Positions 46,103-58,510 of a stretch of 64,000 nucleotides of DNA are shown one piece after another; positions within the stretch are counted from its first letter, which is position 1; every line of letters begins with the position of its first letter. The notes beneath the pieces are model-generated. The model searched no databases. It was not told the origin of the DNA and saw nothing but the letters and a program-made list of their open reading frames with translations. A program made the translations under genes and the position numbers. The stretch comes from Siphonodentalium dalli. Taxonomy: Eukaryota; Mollusca; Scaphopoda; Gadilida; Siphonodentaliidae. Location of the stretch: assembly GCA_032622095.1 (NCBI GenBank), contig CP136066.1:110257319-110321318 (forward strand), read 5' to 3'.

Positions 46103-47763
46103 CACTGTGGGGGAACTACTCCTGGCGATTTGGTTCTTTATCGAGCTTTATTTACATTCTCTATATACCGAGCAAAGTTTCCGATTCTTTGCATTTTTGC
46201 TCATTTTCGTGACATCATCATATTCAAAGCAATTTTTCTGCCACATGTTAACTCGCATCATTAATACTTTCAAAAGAAAGACAATGCATGGATGCACACA
46301 GTTGAAGGTTAGAAATGTATGTCCCAAAATCGGGTCAGAATTTCAAATGTTATTGGGAAATTACTCGGTATTTGTCAGTTGGCGAGGAATATTGTTCATT
46401 TCCACAAACTAATATACTTATAAAAATTCGTCGTATCTTTGAAAATATGGTGACCGCGACATCCACTGGGGGATGCTAAACGAATCAACTATAACTCGCA
46501 TTTTTATTTTTATCTAAGAAAAGAAGCTAAAATAAAAATCTGGTGGAGGTTCCGGTTCTCTATTGAGGGCTCCGATTCTTTGCAACTTAATCGCGGTGGC
46601 TCCGCTTCTCTACATGTATGCGGAGTAGTTTTTACATGTCCACATCTAACGCCAAAATCATGTATAGGGTTCATATTACCTAAATACATTTACCTGTTCA
46701 CAATTAGAATATCTCTTTCCCACAAAGTTACGACATGCAAACAATTACTGAGCACATACGGTACCATGTTGTTGTTTCTTACGGGCATTATTTATCTTCG
46801 CGTGCACCTAAATTTTGACATATCTCGTTCCTGAAGTTTCTGTATTGATTGAGAGGTATAGCATAAGAAGTTTCAACCAGAGGGATTATACATTTAGCCT
46901 ATATCACTGGGCTATAGTTGTTATGTTTTATTTTATTATAAACTGGGACAGGAATTGTGACTATTATTAGATCTGTATAACATTTTTGACAGCAATTTTA
47001 TTTTATGATACTGTTTAGTGAATTATATGTGATAGTGTACGTTTCTCGTGTATGTTTAAGCGCAGTGAAGAAAATACGTCTGCCAATTAATGAGTTTAGT
47101 ATTTTTTGTTTTCTTTTTGTTGTTGTTGCTGCTCTGTCGCATCTTCGGGTTGATTCAAATGACCCACCAGTTCTTCTAGAACAAGCCAATCTTCTAATGA
47201 TAATAACGTGCCATATCTGACTGCAAATTCCAACTTCATCTTGTGATTTGACAAAAAACTTTTCTGTGATATAATGACTTTCGGGCGTTTCGGCTCTGTC
47301 TTGCGATGACATACAAATGTGGTCGTTAATATTAGGGGCCATTATAGGACGCTATACAGAACGAGACACTTGGTGTAACTTTTGTAATTGCAATTAAGTC
47401 CTCTTTGACCCAGTTCTATTATGTCGGACGTACCAATGGATCTGAATACACATGTCAATGCATATGGCCGCCGCTCACTATCTGTCAGGTTTATTATTAT
47501 TTATGTAGTCATATTGGTAGTAATCATGCGGACGGCATATACTACTTTATCTAATGCAGAGAATCGAGTTATTCTCAGAGTACCGAGCGCTCGGTAGAGA
47601 ATCGGAGTCCTCGGCAGAGAATCAGAATCGGAAAATAAAATACAAATTTCTGTGCGTTTCGTTTTATGCCGTGATTGCTCGATAGAGAATCGGAATCGTC
47701 GCTAAATATGCTCACGAAACTCAGTAGCGAACCAAATCGCCAGGAGTAGTTCCCCCCACAGTG
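46103..47763. mobile_element. CACTA-like non-autonomous DNA transposon
   Basis: Starts CACTGTGGGGGAACTACTCC at 46103 and ends with the complement, ...CCCCCCACAGTG, at 47763. The TIRs are about 35 bp (through gcgatttggttc). Subterminal regions on both sides repeat words such as 'gattctctaccgag' and 'tccgattctttgca' (46140-46620 and, inverted, 47560-47720). Clustered subterminal motifs are a CACTA/EnSpm trait. No matching 3-bp target duplication is visible (gtg and tac). 1661 bp, no transposase; inner frames show no domain. Confidence 0.75.
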
Positions 47764-48411
47764 TACTGCAAGGCAGAGTTCTATCCCCTCGCTACGGAGA
47801 TATGACCACTGCCATCACGTATACAGAATGGAAGGAAGTCTTATTTCTTTTATTCAAGACTTTTGAATGTTAAATTCATTTTGATTTGATCCGGCCAAGT
47901 TCCAAAAATGAATATGGACAGTTCAGTTTCTCAAATAACGCTGAATGAGTTGTAACCACCAGTCAAATACAAATGTTAACATTTCCTTATATTATGTGTA
48001 CGTGACGACAGTGGTCAGGCCATCGTATATTGAGCTAGGGACTGACTTACTCTGTCTTGTGTGCAGTTTGTGCATGGCAACGATATATATTATGTACATC
48101 CCCTCCGAATATAATATTATAAGAATATAATATGAGCTCTTTCGATTAAAGAGGGTCCATGCAGCATGATGGACCATGCAGTGCAAAACTGTCGCTACAA
48201 CCAATTAACAAAAAATAAAATAAGTATATAGGACAGTCTGCATCACACGGGAGTTACAAGAGTATTTTATATGTTCTATGGTGTATATATTATATGTTTG
48301 CTGTATATATATATATACACGCGTTGCATTGGTTGCTATTCTAAAAAATATCAACAAAAAAAAAATGCATGCATCAGATCACCCATGAATTATTTTACAA
48401 GGAATTAATCA

Positions 48412-48442
<31 letters not shown>

Positions 48443-49105
48443 TGATATGAGGTTACCGAGGACTGACATATATCAGGCCAATAATATCAAACCAACCAAG
48501 TAATATCCTATTTATTAATGAGATCGCATCTTAGTAACTCAGTGAAACTCTTTCATAATTATGAGTGACGTCGCAAAATTGGATATACTTATACACTTTA
48601 TTTTATAGCAGTGAAGTAGATTTTCGGCATGTCGTAAATCCATACTACACGGTTTGGATATGTAGCAAATCTATTTTACTCGGTTTAAGGGCGATATTAG
48701 CCCGTTCGATAACAAAAATGTCATATCTAATTATTAATCCATATATATTAAGCACACCGTTCACAGCAATCTCACTAATACTATTCTATATTCGACCAAT
48801 TGATGATACTGTTGTCGGCAAGTTTCGTGTGTGATACAATGGCTGCCCGGTGAAGTGGTATGGCAGGGATGGTGTGAATGAGGGTGTTACCACAGTGGTT
48901 GGTAGTCGTGTGTAGATTGGAGCTGCATGCATTTTTTGGACTTCCAAGAAATGTGTGCGGCTTTAATTTGCCCAAGGCTGCCTGTTTGCTGTGGGGAAAC
49001 ATATTGCAACGCACGCGTGTAACCTGTAAATTATATGTATATATGTTAATTGATGTTGTCTAAATGTCATTAATTGATTTACATAGACAATAAACTTGAT
49101 TGATT
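47764..49105. other. Intergenic with a (GCAC)n microsatellite
   Basis: The run of gcac repeats occupies about 48410-48442, and short (TA)n tracts lie near 48303-48320. Nothing else is recognised; the frames near 48565-49060 overlap on both strands without domains. Confidence 0.55.
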
Positions 49106-49773
49106 GGACACACGTACCACAGTAGCGATGGCATAGTAGGTGTGGCAATTTATTATGGTGGAGTTTGGTGACAATTGGTCCGTCATAATTCTGTGCCATA
49201 GCTATCCATGTCGCCCTCTGATTTTCCCCACAATGAGTCGACTGGACCAAGTAACCATTGCTTTTCACAAAGGTTGATCTCTACTCATTACGTTTTGCTA
49301 AATTGTATTCACGACGATATATATAATTGCACTATAGATCGTCCAGAATTGTGTTTGACCGTGGCCTGGTGGAAATTCCTCATTGAATCACATATCATTA
49401 TTGTGGTACGTTGTTTATATGATCTCAACGCATGCATGTTTATCTACTTATATTAATTTCATTAGTAAGAACAATCATGGCTGTTGAGATGGGTTATTCA
49501 TTAAGTTATCAAGTGGACTTGTGCATGTGTTAGCATGCAAAATATAACACTGCGTGTTGAGTAAAGATACAAATCGACAAGACATTCAGGTAGATACATC
49601 ATTGAGAGATCGATCGTCGATGGTAGAGCTTGGTAGACTCATTGTGCGAATTTGCAGAGGGCGACATGCATGGTTTGCTATGGCATATTAATTATGACAA
49701 CCAATTGTCACCAAACTCCACCATAATAAATTGTCACACCCACTATGCCATCGCTACTGTGGTACGTGTGTCC
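49106..49773. mobile_element. 668-bp DNA element with TIRs of about 115 bp
   Basis: Left arm 49106-49220 begins ggacacacgtaccacagtag, contains 'tggtggagtttggtgacaat', and ends 'tccatgtcgccctctg'. The right arm 49655-49773 is its complement with a few substitutions and one small insertion. The arms differ by roughly one base in ten. No gene in the 430-bp interior. Flanks 'gattgatt' and 'gcagcc' show no target duplication. Confidence 0.82.
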
Positions 49774-49819
49774 GCAGCCAATACACCTATATAGTTGAAT
49801 GAGTGTCTGTATATTTATT

Positions 49820-50229
49820 TAAAGGTTCACTTAATTTTCGAGTCACTGATAAAAAAAATTATAGTGCCTTGATATACGGTTTTAATAACAATCTATGCCA
49901 TAAAATATGATTACAATACTATAATTCATCAGCATTTGAAACGTCTGTGTCTCAGAATATGCCCATATGGAAATAGAAAACAGCTGAAATCATAGAAAGA
50001 TTACCCCCGTTTTGGCTCCCAGAATGTAGCAGAATTCTAACTAAAAATGTATTTTCATTGGAAGGGAATAACTATATCTTTAAGATTTAGAGTTATTGAA
50101 AATAATTTAATTTGAACTACGATCCAGATCCAAAACACGTCAGTAACTCAACAAAAACAACATGTTCACAGTTTGTTAAACCGGATAAGTTGATAATACA
50201 ACGTTTTAGAGCTTCCTCTTTCTAATTGT
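49820..50229. other. Possible element left part before the 48-bp array
   Basis: 'aaaggttcacttaattttcg' at about 49823 is inverted relative to 'ttcgaaaattaagtgggcct' at 50701. The pair could be short TIRs of an element whose right half is the 48-bp array. Confidence 0.4.
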
Positions 50230-50706
50230 ATATAGTATGGCATATATTTTATATAATGTGATCTGGGGGTTCATGTATATAGTATGGCATATATTTTATA
50301 TAATGTGATCTGGGGGTTCATGGTATATAGTATGGCATATATTTTATATAATGTGATCTGGGGGTTCATGGTATATAGTATGGCATATATTTTATATAAT
50401 GTGATCTGGGAGTTCATGGTATATAGTATGGCATATATTTTATATAATGTGATCTGGGGGTTCATGGTATATAGTATGGCATATATTTTATATAATGTGA
50501 TCTGGGGGTTCATGGTATATAGTATGGCATATATTTTATATAATGTGATCTGGGGGTTCATGGTATACAGTATGGCATATATTTTATATAATGTGATCTG
50601 GTTGTTCATGGTATATAGTATGGCATATATTTTATATAATGTGATCTGGGGGTTCATGGTATATAGTATGGCATATATTTTATATAATGTGATCTGGGGG
50701 TTCGAA
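50230..50706. repeat. 48-bp minisatellite, about 10 copies
   Basis: The unit is ggtatatagtatggcatata plus 'ttttatataatgtgatctgg' plus 'gggttcat', nearly identical between copies. The period of 48 keeps 16-codon repeating frames open on both strands (128 and 142 codons); these are artefacts of the array. The high identity means recent expansion. Confidence 0.92.
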
Positions 50707-51006
50707 AATTAAGTGGGCCTTTGAAACGACATGGTTACAGTTAGAATGTGTGCATAACGAATTTGCGAAAAGTGCATGTAACCGAAATGTCTTTTAATTT
50801 GTAATTTAGAACTGGGCGATGAATACCATATTATACTTAAGTGCTCACAAATTCACGAGTTGAGACTGAGATATATTCGCCCTTATTATTTTCGAAGACC
50901 AAACTCCCATAAGTTTCTGCAATTATTTAATTCCCGAAATGAAAAAACCACAAGGAACCTGTCGATTTTCGTCGGAAAGGTCTTAGACTTGTTTAAGTCC
51001 TCTTAA

Positions 51007-51239
51007 TATTTTATATAATGTGATCTGGGGGTTCATGGTATATAGTATGGCATATATTTTATATAATGTGATCTGGGGGTTCGAAAATTAAGTGGGCCTT
51101 TGAAACGACATGGTTACAGTTAGAATGTGTGCATAACGAATTTGCGAAAAGTGCATGTAACCGAAATGTCTTTTAATTTGTAATTTAGAACTGGGCGATG
51201 AATACCATATTATACTTAAGTGCTCACAAATTCACGAGT
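51007..51239. repeat. Direct duplication of 50628-50860
   Basis: 233 bp, apparently identical, at a constant offset of 379. It includes the last 1.5 units of the 48-bp array and 160 bp of unique flank. The 146 bp between the copies are unrelated. Confidence 0.9.
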
Positions 51240-53175
51240 ATTGCCATACATATATATGCCATACATATATTGAGGCTAAGTATCATTCATAACGCAAACC
51301 CCACTAACTGGACCACATAGAACAAATCTAATATTATTGTTATTATTATTACCATTTAAAAGCAACAAGCATAAATATTACTATATTTTTGTATATATGT
51401 ACTCTATACATTATAACGCATGTGCATGCATGCATATATTTATTATGTATCTGATTATGTAATTCTATAATCTGTAATATATCATTATATGATGACCAGA
51501 ATAAATTTAAATTGATTTATATCGCGAACACGCACTCGTGAACGCGGATTCATATAAACCCATACATCCATAATAAAGTGTTTATAGATGGTTATACCAT
51601 ATATAATAAGACAGCCCATGGCGTGCAACATGGCTGTCAAAAATGCACCGAGGAATGACAAGTTGCACGCAGTTTTAAAAGCTGCATGTCAAGTTTATAA
51701 AAGCGTCGTGCTTTTGCCCTCCTTGTATATATTTACAGTGGCTTGTATAGACTTGGTGCTTACAACCGGGGTGTTAATCTTCACACAAAGGTGTTGTTTT
51801 CGCCTCATTACGCGGTTAATTATCCGTTCAAATAGTCTAATAAGCCTGGGTAATATGATCTTGTTCAAGAAGTCCTTCCATTTCATGCGGCACAATCGTT
51901 TTGACGATTAAGGGGCCAATTTCACGATTCAGTGGCTTGACAACAACGGTGCAACGGCATTTTAACGATGCAGAGACCGTATTATACATGATATTTTATG
52001 ACAAACTTTGATGAAGGTGCTTTTTACTGAATTGGGACGATAAAAGTTGGTTTCTTCCCGTGTCCATTGTGTATAGAGTAGACTTTGCGAAAATTAACAT
52101 TCAACATAAGCATTGATATGCATAAATGTAGGATTTGTCCAATTCGTACCTCTGTTGAAACCATATTCGATTAAACTCAACTCAGAAATGCAGTAACAAT
52201 GTCGAGAATTTGGCAACGCCCTGGTTCGACCACGACTACGCCTGTTATGCAACTCACTGAGCGGTAATTTTCATTTGTAAGACGTATCCGGCACTGATCG
52301 AGAAGTTTAATTCTGCATGATGTAAGCCCATGCTACATCAATAATTTTAGTTACCATGCCCTTGTTGTAATGATAGTAATAATGCAAATCCCGGATTCAA
52401 TACTGTGTACAGACTGATCCCGGGTCACCAGGCCACGTGATGCCATATAAACCATGTCACCTATTATAGGAAATGTCCACCTGTCGCTAACTGAGCATTC
52501 TGACATTTGAACATGACCAATTAAATGCCCAGCATATCTGAACATCTTCCATCTAAGCTAGTGACCCCAGTGGTTTTGTAATTTTTGAAAAGTTGACTTG
52601 TTCATTCCAAAAATGTCGCCACTTACCACAACATAAGTTATAAGCTATTTTAGTCATTCTGATTAGTGGGTAGGCCCTAAATATAATGATATCCTCGAAA
52701 AAATATAAACCGTTGAGTTACTTTTATAAAGGTGTTTATAGGAAAGTATTAGCGAAAATTCTTCGAAAGAGGGGGTGGGCGTGCATGGGTGCCTGAAACT
52801 GAAAATACTAAAACTAAAACTATGATATATGAGGCAATCCTGTTCATGCTTCTCAGATCAGTTTCAAAGGATGTATACGTGTGGCCAAACATCTGTTCAT
52901 TTTTTGTAATTAACGTGATATGGAATTTCACTGTCACAGTGGCATCATCGGCGTTGTCAATTGAATGCGATGGTATCTCTTCCACTCGATCAATCAAACA
53001 CCAGTGGTGGACAAGAGTTGCGAATAATCACCCAAACCCTTATGCCTACGTTGGTTTCCACTCAAAATAATAGGACAATATATAGATTTTCTCAACACTA
53101 AAGACGATGCCACAGTGTTGTGTGTAAAGCCAAAACAACCGGTCTATTTATGTCAAGGATTATGTCTTGTTGCGC
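51240..53175. other. Intergenic, nothing recognised
   Basis: Frames at 51588-51911 (plus) and 51695-51895 (minus) overlap in opposite directions and show no domain. Other frames are short. Confidence 0.4.
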
Positions 53176-53179
53176 TAAT

Positions 53180-55075
53180 CATCTAGTGCTGAACTCTTTA
53201 CATATGATCGAAAGGCAGTTCGCCCATCTTATTAGAAATATAATATATGGTACATATCTATCCGTATTTCGAGAATACTGGGCGTCATCCAATCTACGTA
53301 TATCAAATGGCAAGCAGTTCCACACACCAAGACATGTTTTCTGAAAGCACCTGCGACCATATCTATCATTGGTCTTGACAATGTCCTTCAAGTATAATCC
53401 ACTGGCAGTGGATCGAGTGAAACGACCAGTACTCACACTAGACATATATTGTATATATATATATATAAGAAGGCACATTATGATTTAGCGACTTATTCAT
53501 CCATAGCATGATGGCACACTTGTATTGTCGACGATAATCAAAAGTCATCATGTGCAAATATTGCATCGCTGGTGTTATGTGGGAATATAGTGAGACATTC
53601 TTGATTAGTCGTGCACTGTTATGTAACACCATATAGGCATATACTCAATATGTAAACAAGGTCTTGCTTGATGTTCGTTAATAGCGAGTTGAGATGGTCG
53701 ATGTGGGAAACTACGATACTTAAATTAGCATGCTTCATTGCACTTTCCGACAAATGACAACGCCCCCTTCTAAGATATCGCAGTTGAAAATAAGACACCT
53801 TTACGGTGTTAGAAACAATTTTGTCCACGGACATTGTGTGGTCAAAGATGATTCCATTAAGATTTCTGACAGAAGCGGTTGATGGTATATTTCGCTCTCG
53901 TCAATTTTGTTTCTGAAAGAAACACCTCTTGAGTTTCGAAGTTGCTGCAGAGAATGTTTGGAACACAGAACTAAAAACTCTGACTTGTCGTCATTAAGGT
54001 TATAAGCCTGTTGATGCGCATTCATTCACTTATATCAATGAAACAGTTCTCGAGTTGTTGGCAAGAGTTCCGATATCCGTCCGGATCCTTCCTAGAAAAT
54101 TCTACATAAATCTGACTGCCATCGGCATAGAAATTATATTTCACGGAATGTCTGTCCGTCATGCGTCCCAGGGGTAGAGTGTAGCACAAACATAGGAGAG
54201 GACTTATATAGGATAGACCCATGAGGAACTCCAACACCTGCACACGAAGTTGCCGAGTACTGAATATAAACATAAGCTATTTTCACTTTTTGAGTCCTGA
54301 ACGGAACCAATCTGAGACAGCACCTTTCGAACCAACACTATTTTGAAGACGCATCAGAATTATTTCGTGGTCACAAGTATCAAAAGCAGCACTTAGGTCA
54401 AACATACGTAGGGGGACACAATTCCCTCTATCAAGAGACAGATCAGTGTCATTCTTGACCTTGCATATTGCAAGGCAGTTTCGCAGGAATGGTTCCGTCG
54501 ATACGCTGATTGACATTTGTCAAAAAGTTCGCTGGCGTTCGCGTGATCAAGAAATTGGTGACTGACCACTTTCTCTAAAACCTTGGATATAAATGATAAG
54601 TTAGGACGGTAGGACTTCAGTGCCTCTGGGTCGAGATCACACTTCTTTATTATATACTATAGGTCACGATTGATGCGTTAATTTCATGTGGAACACTGCC
54701 GCTTTTCATGGAATCATTAATAATCCGTGTGAACACTGGAGCCAGATCTGAAGTACGACCCTCTCCTTGAGAATATTAGTCGGAATTGGATCCAATGAGC
54801 ACGATTCTGATTTCATGTTGATTATTGTTCTAAAAACCGTTGATTTATCTAAAAACGCAAACTCGCACATTCAGGATCATCGTCAGTCGGCAATTCCAGT
54901 GGAAACTCGTTTCTTAATTTCTTAATCTTTTGCATGGAAAACATGAAAAACGTTTGTGTTTAGCTATCTCCTCGTCATCTGATGTTTTCGGAAGCTGTTT
55001 CTCGTTGTTCATTTTTGTTAGCGTGTTCATACAATTAAAGATTTCTTTCTGAGTCTTATTTTGGTTCATGCATAT
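53180..55075 (-). pseudogene. LINE reverse transcriptase relic
   Basis: In order from the 5' side: a linker (NQNKTQKEIFNCMNTLT; SCSLDPIPT); the start of the RT (SKVLEKVVSHQFLDHANAS, about 54520-54600); RT core 54516-54283 (FDLSAAFDTCDHEI, WFRSGL); 54273-54022 (YTLPLGR, and NFYADG in which the second catalytic Asp is replaced by Gly); 54025-53801 (NLNDDKSEFLVL); 53834-53619; then C-terminal pieces (LHNSARLIKN, SHITPAMQYLHMMTFDYR; TCLGVWNCLPFDIR). At least five frameshifts or stops. The order is that of a complete RT palm-to-C-terminus. Confidence 0.82.
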
Positions 55076-55080
55076 AGAGA
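53180..55080 (-). mobile_element. LINE retrotransposon copy 4 (minus strand, heavily decayed)
   Basis: Reverse transcriptase fragments of a fourth non-LTR element can be followed from about 55080 down to 53180 across many frameshifts. Neither the endonuclease nor the 3' terminus is recognisable. A (TA)n tract interrupts it at about 53449-53466. It belongs to a CR1-group-like family with 'FDLSAAFDT' and 'YAD' motifs, distinct from copies 1-3, and is the oldest LINE here by its lesions. Confidence 0.82.
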
Positions 55081-55156
55081 GCGTCTATTTGCGAATAATA
55101 GACAACATGAAGACAATTTGATAAGACGTTTTTTTCGGAGTACCGGCATATGAAGC

Positions 55157-56140
55157 CCATACACTCTTAGAAAACTGCTCCCAATTTGGTTCCCCGGGGA
55201 ACCAAATACCAATATAGAACCAAATAGTTTGGTTCCAAACTGCTTTGGTTCCATCTGGAACCAAATCCTAAGTTGTTGGAACAAAATCCTAAGTTTGGTT
55301 CTTGAAAGAACCCACCGAAGTGATGGTATGTATGGGAACAGGCCTAGCTTAGATGTCCTATAGTCTACAATTTGATAATATGTCCGCGCTTTTTGGGTTA
55401 AGCAACTTAAGGTGGTATGGGGAAGACTAAATTAAGCAGGATGCCTTTGAAATGCCAATGTATACACATGCCCATAGCCTGTTTCGAGTAATATGCATAG
55501 ACTATGATCAACTGATTGCTAACGGGGGTAACTCTATTGCTCATATCACACACAGGGGAAAAGTATGGAACAGTAACTATATTAATATAACTGGATATCT
55601 TCGTCAGACATCAGAACATAGTCGGGGTCTATTCGGGGAACCAACATTGTGGGCTATCAATTTTAAACGGAATAACGTATTTACGAAGTAATAGAACTTT
55701 CAGAAACAAAGACACCCCAAACGTGCACGCTTATAACCTACACATAGTGTCACGGGACATTGTGTTCACAAGCACTCATAATTGTTTCCTATTAGGCATT
55801 TATTGAACCAAATGGGGAACCGAAAGGAACTATTTGGTCCCATGTTCTGGTTCTCTCCTGGGAACCAGATAGGTAGAGCACTAAAATAGGTCACATTGAT
55901 TCTCCCCCTCAGGACAAAAATTATAAACAAGTTTGGTTCCATGTGGAACCAGAATATCTGTTTTTTACTGGATTTGGTTCTTTAATTTGGTTCTTCGATG
56001 AACCAAACCATGTTTCGTTCTTCATTTGGTTCTTTATTTTTGTTCTTTGAGAAGAAACAAAACCTGAATGTTTGGTTCTTCGTTTGGTTCCCCTACTGGG
56101 ACAAATTATGGAACCAGGAACCAAAATTTCTCTGTGTGAT
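55157..56140. mobile_element. Element rich in GGTTCC/GGAACC motifs with inverted ends
   Basis: Dense inverted copies of 'tttggttcc' and 'ggaaccaaa' occupy both ends (55180-55310 and 55800-56130) around an interior of about 480 bp without a gene. The terminal words 'cactcttagaaaa...tttggttcc' (left) and, inverted, 'cacacagagaaattttggtt' (right) suggest TIRs. The organisation resembles foldback-type MITEs with subterminal repeats. The superfamily is not determined. Confidence 0.65.
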
Positions 56141-56656
56141 ATAGAAAGTTATTTCATTTATTTATCGACCCATCTTATCCCTCGTTCAAAATACGTAGAC
56201 ATAAATTTTGACGGTTCAAATTAGCCAATCTATCAATTCAAACCATTTATAACTTAGCATGCATGTTTATTTTATGTCGTTTTTTTTTTTATCTAAACAC
56301 GACTTATTGTTTGGCCAGTGAAGGTTGGTGGGCGGGCGTCTTACGGCATCAAAGCAATATAACATAGTCGTTTATTGATGGATTCTGACTAATTTTGGTA
56401 CGTAAGTTTATTGTCACTTGAGACATCACCACACAGCAAATCAGCTTTCTGGGCCCTGTTTCATGAAAGCAACTTATGACATAGTTGGGACTTAAGATGG
56501 TCATAAGTTCAAACTTCAGTCATAAGTGCGTTTCACGAACAAGGTCTTAACTTAAGATGGTCTTAACTTTGGTCTTAACTTTAAGACTGGTGTGAGGTGT
56601 CTTAAGATAATCTTAAAGTTAAGACCCACGTGATAAGTGGTATATCGATCACAAAT

Positions 56657-56868
56657 ATGGCGGCCTATGTTATTTTACAATTACGGAGAGATCTACGACG
56701 ACAAAGGCTATTTAGGGACAGAAGCAATCCACTGGATTACATGGACGATGATGAGATTAGAGCAAAATATTGCTTCACCAGACCGATGATTATGGAATTG
56801 TGCGATATGGTGCGTGATGGAGTCCAACATTCGACGAGAAGATCACATTCGCTTTCTGTGTCTTTCTG
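56657..56868 (+). pseudogene. Harbinger transposase, N-terminal remnant
   Basis: An ATG at 56657 gives MAAYVILQLRRDLRRQRLFR, then NPLDYMDDDEIRAKYCFTRP and IMELCDMVRDGVQHSTRRSH. This matches the conserved beginning of HARBI1-like nucleases, a helical segment before the DDE catalytic domain. After about 70 residues (SLSV) the homology stops abruptly and a short unrelated tail runs to 56899. The Asp-Asp-Glu catalytic part is entirely missing, so no nuclease can be made. The preserved N-terminus suggests a recent internal deletion. Confidence 0.78.
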
Positions 56869-56894
56869 GATCTTTTTATTCCTTGTTTATTTGG

Positions 56895-57450
56895 AATGAG
56901 GGTGATGGGGTGGGTCTAGGTGGTATTTGGTGCGGGTCACCCACCCATGCTGTCAAATTGACCGAAAAAGACATGTTTTTTTCGAATAAGGAATAAAAAG
57001 ATCCAAACCAGATTTTCACTACATTGCATGGGATGGTACCCCCGGGTGTGAGGTTTAACGCGTTTCTAGTGAGTATTTAGGGCGGGACACACACTCCTGC
57101 CATCAAATTGACCGAAATTCTTACCGTTTCAGAAAATGGTCCATACCACATTTTCACCCCACGGGTGATAGGTGGGCGGGGTCGGAGTGTTTCTGTGGGG
57201 TATTTGGGGCGGGCCACCCACCCATGCCGTCAAATCGGTCGAAATAATTTCCGTTCTCGAAAATGGTCCATACCCCATTTTCACCCCCTCGGGTGGTACC
57301 CCCCGGGGGTGATGGGTGGGGGTCGAGATGTTTCTAGGGGGTATTTGGGGGCGGGCCACCCACCCATGCCGTCAACTCGTTCGTAATCCTTACCGTTTTC
57401 GAAAATGATCCATACCCCATTTACACCCCTCGGGGTGGTACCCCCACCGG
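56895..57450 (+). repeat. GC-rich tandem array, about 140-bp unit, four copies
   Basis: Each unit has 'gcgggccacccacccatgcc', 'gtcaaat(t/c)g(a/g)(c/t)cgaaa', 'gaaaatggtccataccccat', and a CCCCCGGGGG-rich block. It is clearly more GC-rich than anything around it. The copies become more similar from left to right. The open frames on both strands are by-products. Confidence 0.8.
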
Positions 57451-57469
57451 AGTAATCTGTAAACCATAT

Positions 57470-57525
57470 TACCAATCTGTTTAAACAGATTACTAATCTT
57501 TTTAAAAGATTACCAATCTGTTGAA
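57470..57525. repeat. Adjacent small palindromes
   Basis: aatctgtttaaacagatt is a perfect 18-bp palindrome. It is followed by aatctttttaaaagatt, nearly palindromic. Both contain a central ttaaa. Confidence 0.7.
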
Positions 57526-57529
57526 ATAT

Positions 57530-58510
57530 ACAATGGTGTGGCGGTTCTACGCTGCCGTAAATTTGTAACTGTGCTTTTGAATTTAGAAAACAAAACATCT
57601 TTATGTGCATGGACAGCTTCTGTTAGTGTCTCCAGTTATTGATTGGAAAACTTAGGATTTCTTTACGTTGCTGACATTTCGGAAGCAATGCGTCTATAAT
57701 TACAATGTTATCCTATTCGAAATGGTTGGAACATTATCACGTGGTGCTTTTTGGACATTAAATGCCCACGCCCATGTCGTGATTTTCAAGGCTGTCCAAA
57801 TTTTTGTCATGATTTTTTTTGTGCAGGGGTGGGATGACCATTGTACAGCATATTGTATATATGATATACTCACCCGTAACGATGACACCCCTTAATGCGA
57901 GTGTGCTAATGAAACGTAGTTATAATATATATCCATGGTATGACAACCGATAGATATGTACATCTGCATAAAAATAATAAAAAAGTTACTCTGACAAATA
58001 TTTTTCATTTCCCGAAAAATGACCTATGTGTGTCCTGATGACATCGCCGATTTATTTTGATTATTGCTACACGTAGAGAGCGATGGTCGATAATACACGT
58101 GTTATGTCGGCTCACATAACAAAAATCGCCGCCTGATCATTGCTCTCATTGGATTAACTCTGCATAAATGCATTGTCGCAGTCATGCATCGATCCATATA
58201 ATTATATTGTCTTATTTCTGACACCGCCACTCACCAGTAAACGCAAAGTTCGTCATTTTAAGAGCCTGCGATGTACTCATGTTCGAATTTACATCGTGAA
58301 CCCATGCAAGTCTAAGATCCATATGCGAATATAAAGCCACTGACTATAGACACTAAGATATATGTGCTGATTCGCCCACCCCCACCCCAGCCGCTATCCA
58401 GCATCCCTGTCACAGAATAATGTCAACTCGGACTCGGCTCTTTCTTGATAACCTCTCAATGCCGTACATACAGATTTCACAAGCCCACATATTTTTGTTC
58501 CGGACTGTAG
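57530..58510. other. Harbinger-element interior, unrecognised
   Basis: No transposase, Myb-like or other domain. Overlapping short frames at 57668-57895 only. Confidence 0.4.

Noticed and set aside
48410-48442. Regular gcac run considered as a CRISPR-like array
   Set aside because: A simple tetranucleotide microsatellite without spacers. The genome is eukaryotic.
50271-50712. Long reading frames on both strands with a 16-residue period
   Set aside because: Exact product of the 48-bp minisatellite.
51588-51911. 107-codon frame with hydrophobic stretches as a membrane protein gene
   Set aside because: An opposing frame overlaps it, there is no family resemblance, and AT-rich DNA readily gives hydrophobic frames.
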